From the NCBI RefSeq assembly GCF_020889785.1, contig NZ_JACMYK010000004.1, positions 1-64,000 of the forward strand: a DNA stretch of 64,000 bases, in the 5' to 3' direction. Positions 28,365-37,434 of the stretch are shown here, one piece after another. The position numbers and the translations under genes were made by a program. The number at the start of each line of letters is the position of its first letter. The first letter of the stretch is position 1. The DNA is from Bradyrhizobium acaciae. GTDB lineage: Bacteria > Pseudomonadota > Alphaproteobacteria > Rhizobiales > Xanthobacteraceae. Below the pieces are notes generated by a model that was not told the DNA's origin, did not search any database, and saw only the letters and a list, made by a program, of their open reading frames with translations.

Positions 28365-29630
28365 ATGTTTCTTTCACGCAGGGCTTTCCTGTCGACTGCG
28401 ACTGCTGCCGCCGCGACGCCGATCCTGAACGCCCGTGCGGGTTCGCGGCTCACGATCCGCCTTTCCTATGCGTCAGCCCCCGCGCGGGGGCTGTACCAGT
28501 CGCTCGCGCAGGGTTTCATGGATGCGCGCCCCGATATCAACGTCGTTCTTGATAGTCCGGCCGTCGACTACGACGGTCTCGTCCAGCAGACATTGCGGCA
28601 GAACATAACGAAGCAGCTGCCTGACATCACGCATCAGGGGCTGAACCAGATCCGCCCTTTGGCTGATCGCGGGATCGCGGTGCCGCTCGATGGGTTTATC
28701 GCGGGCGATCCGGCCTGGAAAACGATCGGCGTCCCGGATGCCATGACCTCGTTTGCGCGCTACGGCGGAAAAACCTGTGCGCTCCCGTTCGCGATTTCCG
28801 TTCCCGTGCTCTTCTACAATATCGATCTCGTCAGGAGGGCCGGTGGTGACCCCGACAACCTGCCCCAGGACTGGGACGGCGTGATCGCGCTTGGCAGGAA
28901 GATCGCTGGCTTGGGCGAGGGCACCAGCGGCCTGTATGTCGAATACACCAACAACGGCTGGTCGTTTCAGACGTTGGTGGGCGCCTTCGGCGGCCGCATG
29001 ATGAGCGAGGACGAAACAAGGATCACGTTCGACGGCCCCGCCGGTCTTCAGGCACTGCAATTGTTGCAGCGTCTTGCAAGGGAAGGTCAGCCGGCGCTCA
29101 ACACGGAGCAGGCCCGGCAAGCATTCCGGGCAGGAACGCTCGGCATCCTGTTCACTGCAAGCAGCTTGTTGACAGGTTTTCAGCAATCGGCGGCCGGCAA
29201 TTTCAAGCTGAAGGTCGGATCATTGCCGGTCGCTTCACAGACCGCAAGGCTTCCGGCAGGCGGCAATGGGATGGCCATCCTGACCGATGATCCGGACAAG
29301 CAGAAAGCGTGCTGGGACTATATCAAGTTCGCGGCAGGACCGGCCGGTCAGACCATCATGGTCGAGGCCACCGGCTACGTGCCGGTGAACCAGGCGGCGA
29401 TCAACGATCCTGGCGGGCTCGGCAGGTTCTTCGACCAGCACCCCGAACATCGCATCGCCAGTCAGCGCATTTCGATGATGACCGGGTGGTTCTCGTTCCC
29501 GGGCGAGAACAACTCCAGGATCATCAAGACCATCGAGGATCACTGCTACCTCGTGGTCTCGCAGAAGCAGGATCCAGCCGCAGCCCTTTCAAGCCTCAGG
29601 AAGGACGTGGATGCACTGCTGCCACACTGA
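28365..29630 (+). CDS. ABC transporter substrate-binding protein, copy B
   Basis: 421 residues, same architecture as copy A with a twin-arginine signal (SRRAFLSTATAAAATPILNARA). Residues ~75-235 and ~330-421 are nearly identical to copy A, while the N-terminal ~70 residues and part of the middle differ clearly. Exported to the periplasm. Diverged segments may alter ligand preference. The gene starts 17 bases after permease 2 and is followed 65 bases later by the metallohydrolase. Confidence 0.92.
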   Translation: MFLSRRAFLSTATAAAATPILNARAGSRLTIRLSYASAPARGLYQSLAQGFMDARPDINVVLDSPAVDYDGLVQQTLRQNITKQLPDITHQGLNQIRPLADRGIAVPLDGFIAGDPAWKTIGVPDAMTSFARYGGKTCALPFAISVPVLFYNIDLVRRAGGDPDNLPQDWDGVIALGRKIAGLGEGTSGLYVEYTNNGWSFQTLVGAFGGRMMSEDETRITFDGPAGLQALQLLQRLAREGQPALNTEQARQAFRAGTLGILFTASSLLTGFQQSAAGNFKLKVGSLPVASQTARLPAGGNGMAILTDDPDKQKACWDYIKFAAGPAGQTIMVEATGYVPVNQAAINDPGGLGRFFDQHPEHRIASQRISMMTGWFSFPGENNSRIIKTIEDHCYLVVSQKQDPAAALSSLRKDVDALLPH

Positions 29631-29695
29631 GCAAGACCCCGCTCATCCCTGCTGCAAACCGAAGGCACTTGTCGCCGACTTCGACCGGGAGCGAA

Positions 29696-32413
29696 ATGAA
29701 GCCCATCCAGCCTGATCTTGACTCCTCTGCGACGGAAGACGGCCCTCGCTTTATTTCGATTGATCTCGCGCCGTATGCCAATGCGGGACCGCATCAGCCC
29801 GCCGACGGTGACTGGCGCTGGAGCGAGCGGGGACCGGCAGTGCGGCAATGGCCCTCCGGCGGCGGGACTGCTCTGGAGGGCTTCCTCGCAGGCCGCCAGT
29901 TTTTTCATGGCATTCCATTCAACCTTGTTGATCCCGCAGGCAACAATGGGCGTTGCTGGCTTGCATTGACCGACCGGGCTGGCTTGTTCGTGCGGCGAGA
30001 GACGGTCCGATTGCAGAAGCCGCAGCGCGCTGCCGGCATTCTGGTTGCTCACTTTACCGATCTCGAACAGCGGAACGCACAGCGCGGCGAACTGCTGGCG
30101 ACCTACACAATTGTGTTTACTGATGGCGGACGCGTGCACGTTCCCGTCCGGCGGCGATTCGAAATTGCAGGGCGGCAAGGGACAATCGGCACCCAAGGGT
30201 ATGCTGCACTACCTCACACGCGCTATCAGCCATTGCACCCGAGCCTCGAGGGCCAGGACCTGCCGGTCGACAGCCGGGCGCGCTTTACCGGCATCACGAC
30301 CGCCCCGGCAGGCAGCCGCCAGACCTACTGGCTGATGGCGCTCGAAAATCCCTCGCCGATGAAAGAGATCGTCGCGATCGAGTTGACGGCTCACCAAGCC
30401 GATCTAGTGCTCATCGCCGGAATGACCCTCTCGGTCAATTCAGCCAATCCGCTGCGCTGCGGGCCTAGGGAAGGCGTCATCATCGACCTCGCCGCCCTGG
30501 CCGACAGCAAGATCAGCGAGGCTTGTCCGGATGACTACGGGCCGGATCCAGGATTTGTCCCGGTCAGCGGCGTTGCGCCCGAAGAGCTCGCTCTCGCCAT
30601 CGACCTCGGGGCGATTACCCAGTGTTCGGTCTTGCCGCGGGAATCGACCGAGGAGTGGCTGGCTGCTTCGGTCAAGGGGTGGGGAACGCCGCTGCCTCAA
30701 GGGCCGGCTACCGCGATCTATGCGCAGATCACGGCTGCGCAACAGGCCCACTTGCTCCTGCGCAAGGGGAATTCACTTCTCAGGTTTCGCTGGCAGGATA
30801 TTCTCGAGAACAGGTCGCCGATCAAGCTGGCCGCTCACGATTGGGTCCGGATCTCGGTGCGGGTGGTCGATGGCGCCGACGGCAAGGAGCTGCCTTCACG
30901 TGTTCATTTCCGCGGCGAGCACGGCGAGTATTTGCCACCGCTCGCTCATGCGGCATTTGTCGACGATGCCTGGGGCCAGAACGTCGGGGGCGACCTCCGG
31001 CTCGGCAGCATGAATTATGCCTACGTTCCTGGCCGTTTCGAAATCATGCTGCCGGTCGGAAAAATCGCCGCGGAAATCGTTCACGGCTTCGAATACAAAG
31101 TCGTCCGCACAGCTCTCGAGATTCAAAAAGGGCAAACCGAACTGCTCTTCGAACTCGACCGGTGGAGCGATATCCGCCGGCGCGGCTGGTATTGCGGCGA
31201 TGTCCATGTCCATTTTCTTGATCCCGTGACAGCCGGGCTGGAAAGCGCGGCGGAAGACGTCAACGTCACCAACCTGCTGGCCGCTCAATGGGGGCGCGCC
31301 TTTACAGGCGTCGGCCATGGCATTGCCCGCGAACACGACAATGGCTCAAACGATCGAATAGTGCGCGTCGACAGCGAAAACCGTCATCACATGATGGGCG
31401 ACGTCTTTTTGCTGAACCTCAAGGAACCGGTCCTGCCGCTGTCGAGTGGCGGGGCGGAACGGGACGAGATCGGCGGGTGGGAGGACGTCAGCCTGGTTGA
31501 CTGGTGCGCGGCCTGCAAGATGCAAGGCGGCCTTGTGTTCAACCAGCTCACTCCCACGCCGCATGCAGAGGCGACTGCAGCCATTGCGCTGGGCCTGATC
31601 GACGCCGTGGAAGTCAGATGGTTCAACTTTGATTTCACGGCCCATCTCCACATCGACGGTCGTTGGGGAAAGACGCCGTTTGACTGTCCTGGCGTCGGGC
31701 AATGGTACACCTACCTCAATGCGGGCTATCGCCTGCCTGCTGTCGGGGGCACCGACAAGATGTCCAACGGCACCGCGCTTGGTGCGCTGCGCACCTACGC
31801 CTTCCTCGGCGATGGCGCGCAATTCGATTACGCCAGATGGTGTACCGCCATCGCGCACGGACATACGTTTGTCTCCACCGGCCCGATGCTGGAACTGTGC
31901 GTCGACGGGAAGATGCCGGGGGAAGAGATTCAGCTGGCCGAGGAAGGCGGGCAACTGCGCATCAGGGCGGAAGCCCGCTCGTCCCAGCCCTTTGAAGTCA
32001 TCGACATTGTACAGAATGGTCAGGTCATCGCCAGCGCAAAGGCAGGTGCTGGCGGGCTGGCGGCTAGCCTGGATGCAACAGTCACCATCGACCACAGCTC
32101 ATGGCTCGCGGCGCGTTGTTTCGGCCGCGGCAGGTTGCACACACAACACCCCATCGACATCGGCGCCCATACGTCAGCTGTCTACGTCGTCGTCGGCAAC
32201 CGCCGTCAAAGCTCGACAAGGGATGCAAGCGAGTTGCTCACGCTGTTGGAAGGAGGCGCAGCCTACCTGGAGAAGCTTGCCGTTTGGCGCAGCGATCACC
32301 AGCGCCGACGTCATCTGGCGCGCGTTGACGAAGGGCGGCAGGCGATCCTGCGCGATCACCCGCTGGCACGCCCGAACTGGATGAGCGCGGCCGGTGAAAA
32401 GGCCGATGACTGA
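29696..32413 (+). CDS. CehA/McbA-family PHP-type metallohydrolase
   Basis: 905 residues from the ATG at 29696 behind GGGAG. The N-terminal ~480 residues are beta-rich with no clear family. The C-terminal half begins WYCGDVHVHFLDP (near residue 498), the metal-binding start of PHP domains, and continues with VGHGIA and GGTDKM segments. CehA and McbA hydrolyse aryl carbamates. It lies in the catabolic operon, so carbamate or phosphoester cleavage of the imported compound fits. No export signal is evident. Confidence 0.75.
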   Translation: MKPIQPDLDSSATEDGPRFISIDLAPYANAGPHQPADGDWRWSERGPAVRQWPSGGGTALEGFLAGRQFFHGIPFNLVDPAGNNGRCWLALTDRAGLFVRRETVRLQKPQRAAGILVAHFTDLEQRNAQRGELLATYTIVFTDGGRVHVPVRRRFEIAGRQGTIGTQGYAALPHTRYQPLHPSLEGQDLPVDSRARFTGITTAPAGSRQTYWLMALENPSPMKEIVAIELTAHQADLVLIAGMTLSVNSANPLRCGPREGVIIDLAALADSKISEACPDDYGPDPGFVPVSGVAPEELALAIDLGAITQCSVLPRESTEEWLAASVKGWGTPLPQGPATAIYAQITAAQQAHLLLRKGNSLLRFRWQDILENRSPIKLAAHDWVRISVRVVDGADGKELPSRVHFRGEHGEYLPPLAHAAFVDDAWGQNVGGDLRLGSMNYAYVPGRFEIMLPVGKIAAEIVHGFEYKVVRTALEIQKGQTELLFELDRWSDIRRRGWYCGDVHVHFLDPVTAGLESAAEDVNVTNLLAAQWGRAFTGVGHGIAREHDNGSNDRIVRVDSENRHHMMGDVFLLNLKEPVLPLSSGGAERDEIGGWEDVSLVDWCAACKMQGGLVFNQLTPTPHAEATAAIALGLIDAVEVRWFNFDFTAHLHIDGRWGKTPFDCPGVGQWYTYLNAGYRLPAVGGTDKMSNGTALGALRTYAFLGDGAQFDYARWCTAIAHGHTFVSTGPMLELCVDGKMPGEEIQLAEEGGQLRIRAEARSSQPFEVIDIVQNGQVIASAKAGAGGLAASLDATVTIDHSSWLAARCFGRGRLHTQHPIDIGAHTSAVYVVVGNRRQSSTRDASELLTLLEGGAAYLEKLAVWRSDHQRRRHLARVDEGRQAILRDHPLARPNWMSAAGEKADD

Positions 32414-32498
32414 TGGCTCGAGCGCGATCGCACCAATATAGCCCAGGGATCGGGGTTTCGTCGGCCCGTGCCCCTGCTGCGCTCATGGGAACGGATTC

Positions 32499-33608
32499 AT
32501 GATCCGGTCCGGCCCTGAACGAAACGCCCGGGGGCGGTCGCCGCCCTTCGACCGGGAGGAGCTCGTCGCGAATGCCGCGGGCGAGTTTCTGGTGCACGCT
32601 CGTCTCGAGGCCGGTGCACCCGTCGTGCTGTTCCTGCCAGGAGGAGCTCACCTTGCCCGCGTGGCCTATGGTCATCCCGAAGCGCGGCGCAAAGATTTTC
32701 TGGACTACCATCTTGAGGCCTTTGGATTGGCGCTACTCGCCATCTCCTATCCGAGCAGTCATCCGGTGTTTTCCAAGCCCGATCCCTTCATGACGCTGTC
32801 GAGGTGGGCGGCGGGCGTGGCGGACGTCACGGCGAACATGGTCGGCAGGCGGCCCGTGCTGGTGGCCGGCTGGAGCATGGCCGGCAAGGGCGTGTTGCGC
32901 CTCAATCGTGCTCTGAAGGAGCGCGGTGTCCTCATGACCGGCTTTGTGTCGCTTTGCGCGCGTCCGCCCTGGCCGGGCCTCTCGCCACGCCTCGCCGAAG
33001 GCGAGCCGGTCACGGCAGATGGCCTGTGGGATTCCAGCCTCTACCACCGCAGCACGATTGCCGGCCTGGAAGAGGTGAACCGGATGGCCGGCCGCACGGT
33101 CATCAGTTTGGAAACACACGGCATCCACTATCACGGAGAGGGCCCGCTCATGCTTCGCGGCGAGATCGATCGCCTCGATGTGGATGGCCGGTTCACCAGC
33201 CTTGAAGCCGCCCTGGCAGACTCGCAGGCCTTCACCTTCGAACAGGCGCCGCTGTGCGCGACGATTTCACCCACGGCATCCTCCGACGCTGAGCACGCTT
33301 TGGCCGACGCCGCGATATGGAGCGCCATCGGTCTGATGGGGCTGCTGCGCAACCATCTCGCAGGAACTGATCTCACGCGGCTGCCGCCGGAGAGTTGGCG
33401 GCGGCTGCGTGCCCTGGCCGGCGAGTGGCCGAGGGTCATGAACCGTACCGTCGAGGGAGGGCACTTTTTCTTTGTCGGCGAAACGGGCGCACGCGCAACA
33501 GCCAGAGCACTGGCGGATCTCAACCGGCAACTGACAGCCGTGACGGACGAACTGCGGGCCTTCATGGATCTTGAGACGTTGCCAGCAGCGGAGGACCGGG
33601 ATGGCTGA
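32499..33608 (+). CDS. Alpha/beta-hydrolase-like protein, copy B
   Basis: 369 residues, paralogue of 25933-26985 over its full length: VVLFLPGGAHLARVAYGHP, AGWSMAGKGV at the expected nucleophile elbow and GGHFFFVGETGARATARAL near the C-terminus. In each operon copy this gene is last or next to last, which supports the operon-duplication model. The shared GWSMAG-type elbow and HFFFVG motif may define an undescribed family. Function unknown. Confidence 0.65.
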   Translation: MIRSGPERNARGRSPPFDREELVANAAGEFLVHARLEAGAPVVLFLPGGAHLARVAYGHPEARRKDFLDYHLEAFGLALLAISYPSSHPVFSKPDPFMTLSRWAAGVADVTANMVGRRPVLVAGWSMAGKGVLRLNRALKERGVLMTGFVSLCARPPWPGLSPRLAEGEPVTADGLWDSSLYHRSTIAGLEEVNRMAGRTVISLETHGIHYHGEGPLMLRGEIDRLDVDGRFTSLEAALADSQAFTFEQAPLCATISPTASSDAEHALADAAIWSAIGLMGLLRNHLAGTDLTRLPPESWRRLRALAGEWPRVMNRTVEGGHFFFVGETGARATARALADLNRQLTAVTDELRAFMDLETLPAAEDRDG

Positions 33609-33777
33609 CCTCGGCTGAAACGCCCGGAAGACGAGCCTGTTCAGTGCTCCTTCGAGATGCGTGGTCCGGTGGTCAGGGCTGACCGCCAGCCAGGTAACTC
33701 CGGCACTGTTTGCGCCTCATTCGTCAATACCGCGGGTCATCGACGCGGTCGCAATTCAAGTGTGAGAAACATGAACT

Positions 33778-34860
33778 ATGATTGATCTTCGGCGAATTAC
33801 GTCTCCCAAAGTGCCAGGAGCGGATGATTACCTGAGAAGAACGCTGCTGTCGCTGGCAAGCCGATGGGACGGTGCGGACGAAATGCGTCAGCATCGACGT
33901 CTCGGCAGCACAGACGATCTGATTGCGGCGCAAAAATTCCTCGCACGGGGCAACAGGGGACGCATACCGATCGACAGGCTATTTCTGGCGAACGGCACGT
34001 GGAACGTGTTGCTGATCCTTCTCGAGACCCTGGTCGGTCGGGGCAACTCGATTGCGGTCGAGGCCTCTACCTACTCCCAGGTACGCGACGCGGCCCAGAT
34101 CCTCGGAATTGGCCTTGTCCCGATCCTGCTGGACGCCGACGGGCTGATTCCCGAAGCGTTTGACAAGGCCTGCCATGTTCACCGGCCGAGGCTGCTCTAT
34201 TGTGTGCCGAACGCCCAGAATCCGACCGCTTGTACGATTCCGGCGGGCAGGCGCGCACAGCTAGCAGAGATCGCGCGCCGCCATGACGTCGTGATCCTCG
34301 AGGACGATCCGCAGGGCCTCGTTCGCGAGGATTTCCCACCGGGCTTTTCCGATATTGCGCCCGATATTTCATGGACCGTGATGGGATTGTCGAAGTGCTT
34401 CTTCGTCGGTACGCGGATCGCGTATGTCGTCGCACCCGACAAGGCCGCCATCGAGCAGGTCATGTCGCGATTCGGCGCGATGGCGATGTGGTACGCCTCC
34501 GTTCCTTCTGCCGCGATCGCGACCCGCGCCATTCTGGAGGGCGCAGCCGACGATCTGCTTCAAGCGATACGCCTCGAAGCGACATGGCGACGAGATCTCC
34601 TGGCGAAGTTGATACCCGGCATCTCTCCGTCCTGCGTTGGCGCATTGCATGTCTGGTTGAAGAGCGATGTCCTTTCAGGGGATGAACTGGTCGAGCGCGC
34701 CCGAATGGAGGGCACACTGGTGCGAAGTGGCTCTGAATTTTCGGTCGAAAAGCCGAACCAGTTGGACGGAATCCGAGTCTCTCTTGCCGATGTTTCGCGT
34801 CAATCGTTAGAGGAAGGTCTTGCTCGCCTTGCACGAATCATGGGCACTGTGCCGGTGTAA
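33778..34860 (+). CDS. PLP-dependent aminotransferase, probable phosphonoalanine/phosphonopyruvate transaminase
   Basis: 360 residues, fold type I. Lys206 (MGLSKCFFVGTR) should bind PLP, NAQNPT (145-150) and ILEDDP (173-178) contact the cofactor, and Arg213 fits the phosphate site. It resembles MocR aminotransferase domains without the helix-turn-helix. In this catabolic setting it could convert phosphonoalanine to phosphonopyruvate for phosphonopyruvate hydrolase (inference). It is related to the aminotransferase of the biosynthetic cluster at 50287. Confidence 0.85.
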   Translation: MIDLRRITSPKVPGADDYLRRTLLSLASRWDGADEMRQHRRLGSTDDLIAAQKFLARGNRGRIPIDRLFLANGTWNVLLILLETLVGRGNSIAVEASTYSQVRDAAQILGIGLVPILLDADGLIPEAFDKACHVHRPRLLYCVPNAQNPTACTIPAGRRAQLAEIARRHDVVILEDDPQGLVREDFPPGFSDIAPDISWTVMGLSKCFFVGTRIAYVVAPDKAAIEQVMSRFGAMAMWYASVPSAAIATRAILEGAADDLLQAIRLEATWRRDLLAKLIPGISPSCVGALHVWLKSDVLSGDELVERARMEGTLVRSGSEFSVEKPNQLDGIRVSLADVSRQSLEEGLARLARIMGTVPV

Positions 34861-35148
34861 CGTCGCTCTCCGGTATGCTCCTGGCCGCTCGCAAGTCTCC
34901 AGCTCGTTTAGACCACGACGTGATCAGCAGCCGCATTGAGCGGCGCTGCGCTACGAGAAATTACCACTTTTGGCGCGAGGTCGTCACGTTGGTTTTCCCT
35001 CCTAATGGCGGTTCGTCAGCTGCACGCCACAAGCGGCGTCAGCCGGCATTCGATTCAAGTCTACCGCGTGCTGGCGGCCGATGATGGAAGCGGCCACCAA
35101 GCAGGATATTCGGAATCAAAGGAGAACCGAGTCAGCGATAAGCGTTCG

Positions 35149-37431
35149 CTACCTGTGTAGGAGCGGAAGAAACAGGCTTCTCAATGCCTTGTTGTCGAAT
35201 ACGTCGCCTTCCTGTGGCTTGCTGCCACCAAACGACGGTGAACTGGAGACATCGGTTTCTTCCCCGAGCTTGACAATGCGCTCCTCGACCTTCTTCAAGG
35301 CGGTCGATACCACTTGGGAGGCCATGTTGACGCGCTTCGAGAGCTTGCGGATCGTATCAATATGTTCGTTGAGGGTCGATTCCGAATCCATCTCCTCGAC
35401 GACAGATCCAACGTTCTCGATCTCATCTCTTATCGCATCATCATGCGCGCGGAAGAGGCGGTCGGTAAGAAGGTGGCGCCATTCGTCGACTGCATCGGAT
35501 ATCTTCTCCAGTTCGTCAGGCGTCATGGGCGATTCGAGCATCGAGATGGCTGCCGTCTCGAGATAGTCGGCCATTTCGATGGCACCCGGAAGGTCACCGA
35601 AATAGTCTCCGTCTCTCAGCTTCGCGATCAGTTCGATTGCCTCAGCGCCGTCGCGCCATGAGTCCAAGCCATCGACTGGCGAACGCGCCAGGACGAGCGC
35701 GATGTCCGAAAAGCGGGTATTTTCGGTTGCCAACCACAAATCTATCAGTAACCGGATGCGATCGGTATTCGACAGCCCCCGAGCATGGCGTGTGGGGCCG
35801 TAATGTCCACGAACGACCGTCCATGTCGGCTCCGTAGCGAATCGCTCCGCCGCGTCAATCAAAGCAACGCCGAGCTTCCTTTGGAAAGTCTCCGACCGAC
35901 TTAGACGCGCGCCGAATCTCCAGACGGCCTGCGCCCAGTCGGTCTGACGCGCGCCGCGGGCAATCTCGAGCAGGAGGGTCTCGTCCTCGAGATATCCTGT
36001 CAGATAGTCCCGCAAGGAAGGATTCACGAAACCGACCTGCGTGCCTCTTATCGTGACGAAGTCCCCCTCTAGCACCCGCAGGGATTCTTCAAAATCCTTC
36101 GGTCCGTGGCTCTCGCCGTACTTGGCGCAGAGTATCGGATGCATTCCGTCGTAGGACTCCCGCAGCTCATCGATGCTGACGCCGTATTGCGAGCCGAAGA
36201 AGAGTGCGATGAGCAGATGCTGCCGGGTCTTCGAGATGTGACTGCGGAAGGCGATGTCCCACAATTGACCTGGATGATCGAGGGCGTGCAGGAACGAGGC
36301 CGGATAGTCCTCGGCTGCGATCTCTTCGATGCGGCTGGTGTCGGTCATCCATTCTACGATGCGAGGATTATAGTTCTTGTGGTCGACGATCTTCGCGATG
36401 TCGCTTGCGACGAGTGCCGCAATGTGGCCTGCGGGCGTTTCCGCGGCCAGAAGATGGTTGTAGATGATGCGCGCTTTGATGCGCCGCGTGTACGCCCCCA
36501 CGTCGAGGACGTACCGGCTTACGTCCAGGCGCCGGTCCGCGAGATATTCTGAGACCTGGCGTGCCTCTGCGAGTATGTATGCCCTCGTCGTGAGGATGAA
36601 CCGGGCGTTCGGCGACTTGCGGACCCGCTTGATGAATCTGGCGAGTTCGGAGTCCTTATGGGCCAGCGCATGACGATCCAACGCCACCTTGCCCAGGAAG
36701 TCGTCGAAGAGAAATATCTGCTTTCCCTTGTCTTCGATTGCGGCCAATCCGTCTTCGAGGCTCCTGATGGCGATGAGTTCCCAGCCCTCGGCCAGGTACG
36801 CATAGCATAGCATTTCCGCCAGGGTGGTTTTGCCGACGCCAGGGGGCCCGGATATGATGACCACATGGTTCGCTTCCAGCGTGTCGCGCGCTCCGTCGAA
36901 ACTCGGATTCGAAGCATAGATCCGGACCTTGGATTCGATCTCCTCCTTTGTGATCCTGTTGTAGGCATGGGCCGCCGACCGCACGACCCGGTCGAGCACG
37001 GCGGCGTCGGACAGCCAGAGCTTGATGTGAGATTTGACGATGTCGGGATATTTGCGGAGCAGGGCGTTCAGATCGCCCGGCCCCAGAATGTCGTCTTCGC
37101 CCGACAGCGACGGGCCTATCGCCTCCGTGAGTTCGGATTTGTTCTTCGGCGTGAGGGGGCATGATGTCGCCAGAATGTAGCGGCCGGGAGCCAAGCCTTC
37201 GATGGCGCTGCGCTCACGCTTCATCTGCGACTTGAGCGAGGCGTAGGAGGATCTTCCGTAGTGCTTCGCCTGTAGGATCGTGGCAGCGCCGCCTCGCGCA
37301 TGGCGTCCATCCACGCCTCCGTCGGGACCGGCCGCGAAGGCCTCGAATCTAACGCCGAATTCCCGTCCAACGAGATCCCGAACCAGATCCTCGAAGTCCG
37401 CCGGCGAAAGGTTTCCGAAATCGTAGGCCAC
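35149..37431 (-). CDS. STAND NTPase with N-terminal Mrr-like nuclease (putative anti-phage protein)
   Basis: 760 residues. Residues 1-100 are a restriction-endonuclease (Mrr-like) domain: Asp41 in GGVDGR and Gln54-x-Lys56 in ILQAKHY. A STAND/nSTAND3-type ATPase follows with Walker A GPPGVGKT (195-202) and Walker B IFLFDDF (239-245). The C-terminal ~300 residues are helical, the usual sensor region. Such proteins sense phage components and unleash the nuclease. It starts 3 bases after hipA ends, so hipB, hipA and this gene form one operon. This coupling is unusual. Confidence 0.82.
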   Translation of the reverse strand: MAYDFGNLSPADFEDLVRDLVGREFGVRFEAFAAGPDGGVDGRHARGGAATILQAKHYGRSSYASLKSQMKRERSAIEGLAPGRYILATSCPLTPKNKSELTEAIGPSLSGEDDILGPGDLNALLRKYPDIVKSHIKLWLSDAAVLDRVVRSAAHAYNRITKEEIESKVRIYASNPSFDGARDTLEANHVVIISGPPGVGKTTLAEMLCYAYLAEGWELIAIRSLEDGLAAIEDKGKQIFLFDDFLGKVALDRHALAHKDSELARFIKRVRKSPNARFILTTRAYILAEARQVSEYLADRRLDVSRYVLDVGAYTRRIKARIIYNHLLAAETPAGHIAALVASDIAKIVDHKNYNPRIVEWMTDTSRIEEIAAEDYPASFLHALDHPGQLWDIAFRSHISKTRQHLLIALFFGSQYGVSIDELRESYDGMHPILCAKYGESHGPKDFEESLRVLEGDFVTIRGTQVGFVNPSLRDYLTGYLEDETLLLEIARGARQTDWAQAVWRFGARLSRSETFQRKLGVALIDAAERFATEPTWTVVRGHYGPTRHARGLSNTDRIRLLIDLWLATENTRFSDIALVLARSPVDGLDSWRDGAEAIELIAKLRDGDYFGDLPGAIEMADYLETAAISMLESPMTPDELEKISDAVDEWRHLLTDRLFRAHDDAIRDEIENVGSVVEEMDSESTLNEHIDTIRKLSKRVNMASQVVSTALKKVEERIVKLGEETDVSSSPSFGGSKPQEGDVFDNKALRSLFLPLLHR

Positions 37432-37434
37432 GAC

